Shown: piece after piece, positions 6,842 to 7,366 of the stretch
Layout: each line of letters starts with the position of its first letter
Position numbering within the stretch: the stretch's first letter is position 1
Assembly (NCBI GenBank): GCA_018676385.1
Contig: JABHEX010000186.1
Span: 1 to 7,366, forward strand
Length of the DNA: 7,366 nt
Direction: 5' to 3'
Origin: Akkermansiaceae bacterium
GTDB lineage: Bacteria > Verrucomicrobiota > Verrucomicrobiia > Verrucomicrobiales > Akkermansiaceae
The notes under the pieces: generated by a model
What the model was told of the DNA's origin: nothing
Database searches by the model: none
The model's input: only the letters and a program-made list of their open reading frames with translations
Translations under genes and position numbers: made by a program

Positions 6842-7366
6842 ATGAAATGTTTATTACTCATCGCACTTACGGTGACCTGTGCTGTTCTAGCAGTCACACG
6901 CCCCGCTGCGGCCGATCCCACTAATTCAGCTACAACCAAGTTTGCTGAGGCTACCCCACAACCAACTCACCTACCGAAGGAAAAACTGCAGCCTTTCCTC
7001 AAAGAATTTTGCATCGAATGCCACGGCCCTGATGAACAGGAAGCAGACATTCGTTTTGATCAGGTCAACTGGAGTATTACTAACAACGACACTGCACAGC
7101 GCTGGCAAGACGTGCTTGACCAGCTCAACGGCGGCGATATGCCACCGGTAGAGGCTGATGAGTTTCCAGATGATAAAGAGCTCGCCGTATTTCTCGACAC
7201 CCTAACGGGCTCCGTAAACAATGCTAGAAAACGCCTCACCGACCACGGCGGCGAGATCAAGATGCGCCGACTCAACAAACGCGAGTATGTGCACACAACA
7301 CGTGATCTATTCGGATTTGATATCGATATTAATGATATCCCAGACGATGGTGAGATCGTCACCTAC
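6842..7366 (+). CDS. Planctomycete-type cytochrome c / DUF1587 (DUF1592-family) protein, N-terminal part
   Basis: The frame is open for 175 codons and runs off the window, so only the N-terminus is present. Residues 1-24 are a Sec signal peptide ending in PAAA. A PSCyt1-like (PF07635) cytochrome domain follows: heme site C57-I-E-C60-H61, then GGDMPP with M100 as the likely distal heme ligand. From about residue 139, MRRLNKREYVHTTRDLFG is the characteristic opening of DUF1587 (PSD3, PF07626). Complete members usually continue through DUF1595, DUF1592, DUF1588 and DUF1585 to roughly 700-900 residues, so most of the gene should lie beyond the edge. Such proteins are exported, heme-bearing and of unknown function, and pair with DUF1552 proteins. 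The start is set by the signal peptide. Only the pyrimidine-rich TTTTCTTCCCG precedes it, with no Shine-Dalgarno, 11 bases after the previous stop. Confidence 0.92.
   Translation, partial: MKCLLLIALTVTCAVLAVTRPAAADPTNSATTKFAEATPQPTHLPKEKLQPFLKEFCIECHGPDEQEADIRFDQVNWSITNNDTAQRWQDVLDQLNGGDMPPVEADEFPDDKELAVFLDTLTGSVNNARKRLTDHGGEIKMRRLNKREYVHTTRDLFGFDIDINDIPDDGEIVTY

Noticed and set aside
1..7366. Mobile element, phage, CRISPR or RNA gene
   Set aside because: No transposase or integrase-like protein, terminal inverted repeats, spaced direct repeats or tRNA-like cloverleaf were seen on either strand.

Overview
The window looks like a chromosomal segment from a free-living, probably aquatic bacterium of the Planctomycetota-Verrucomicrobiota lineage. 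That assignment is an inference. It rests on family content: a DUF1552 protein beside a planctomycete-type cytochrome c/DUF1587 protein, a formylglycine sulfatase, a three-part secreted alpha/beta hydrolase and a TIM-barrel glycosidase. None of the five start codons has a recognisable Shine-Dalgarno sequence. No RNA gene, insertion sequence, integrase or CRISPR array was seen.

Layout. Positions 1-5414 are all read on the minus strand. In transcription order they hold a secreted Cys-type sulfatase (5414-3462), a decayed esterase (about 3475-3151), a secreted acetyl-xylan-esterase-like alpha/beta hydrolase (3043-1202) and, 36 bases further on, a secreted clan GH-A-like glycosidase (1165 to beyond base 1). 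An AT-rich divergent promoter region (5415-5519) separates these from a plus-strand pair: a Tat-exported DUF1552 protein (5520-6830) and, 11 bases later, the N-terminal part of a c-type cytochrome/DUF1587 protein (6842 to beyond the window end).

How the genes may work together. The minus-strand genes read as a small polysaccharide-degradation cluster: a sulfatase to remove sulfate esters, one or two esterases to remove acyl groups and a glycosidase to cut the chain. All are exported, so a sulfated and acylated glycan, such as an algal polysaccharide, is the natural guess. The substrate cannot be read from the sequence. The plus-strand pair is a family combination widespread in this lineage with no settled role. 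Its position across a shared promoter region suggests co-regulation with the sulfatase.

The most notable hidden feature is the esterase remnant between the sulfatase and the hydrolase. It lies in three reading frames. It keeps the oxyanion-hole motif HGGSW but has lost the region that should carry the catalytic serine. Its N-terminus would join the sulfatase in frame if one A were removed from an A8 run at the sulfatase stop, which hints at an ancestral sulfatase-esterase fusion. A second notable feature is a 10-base element, CATATTGTAT, present once upstream of each of the two divergent genes and oriented toward each.
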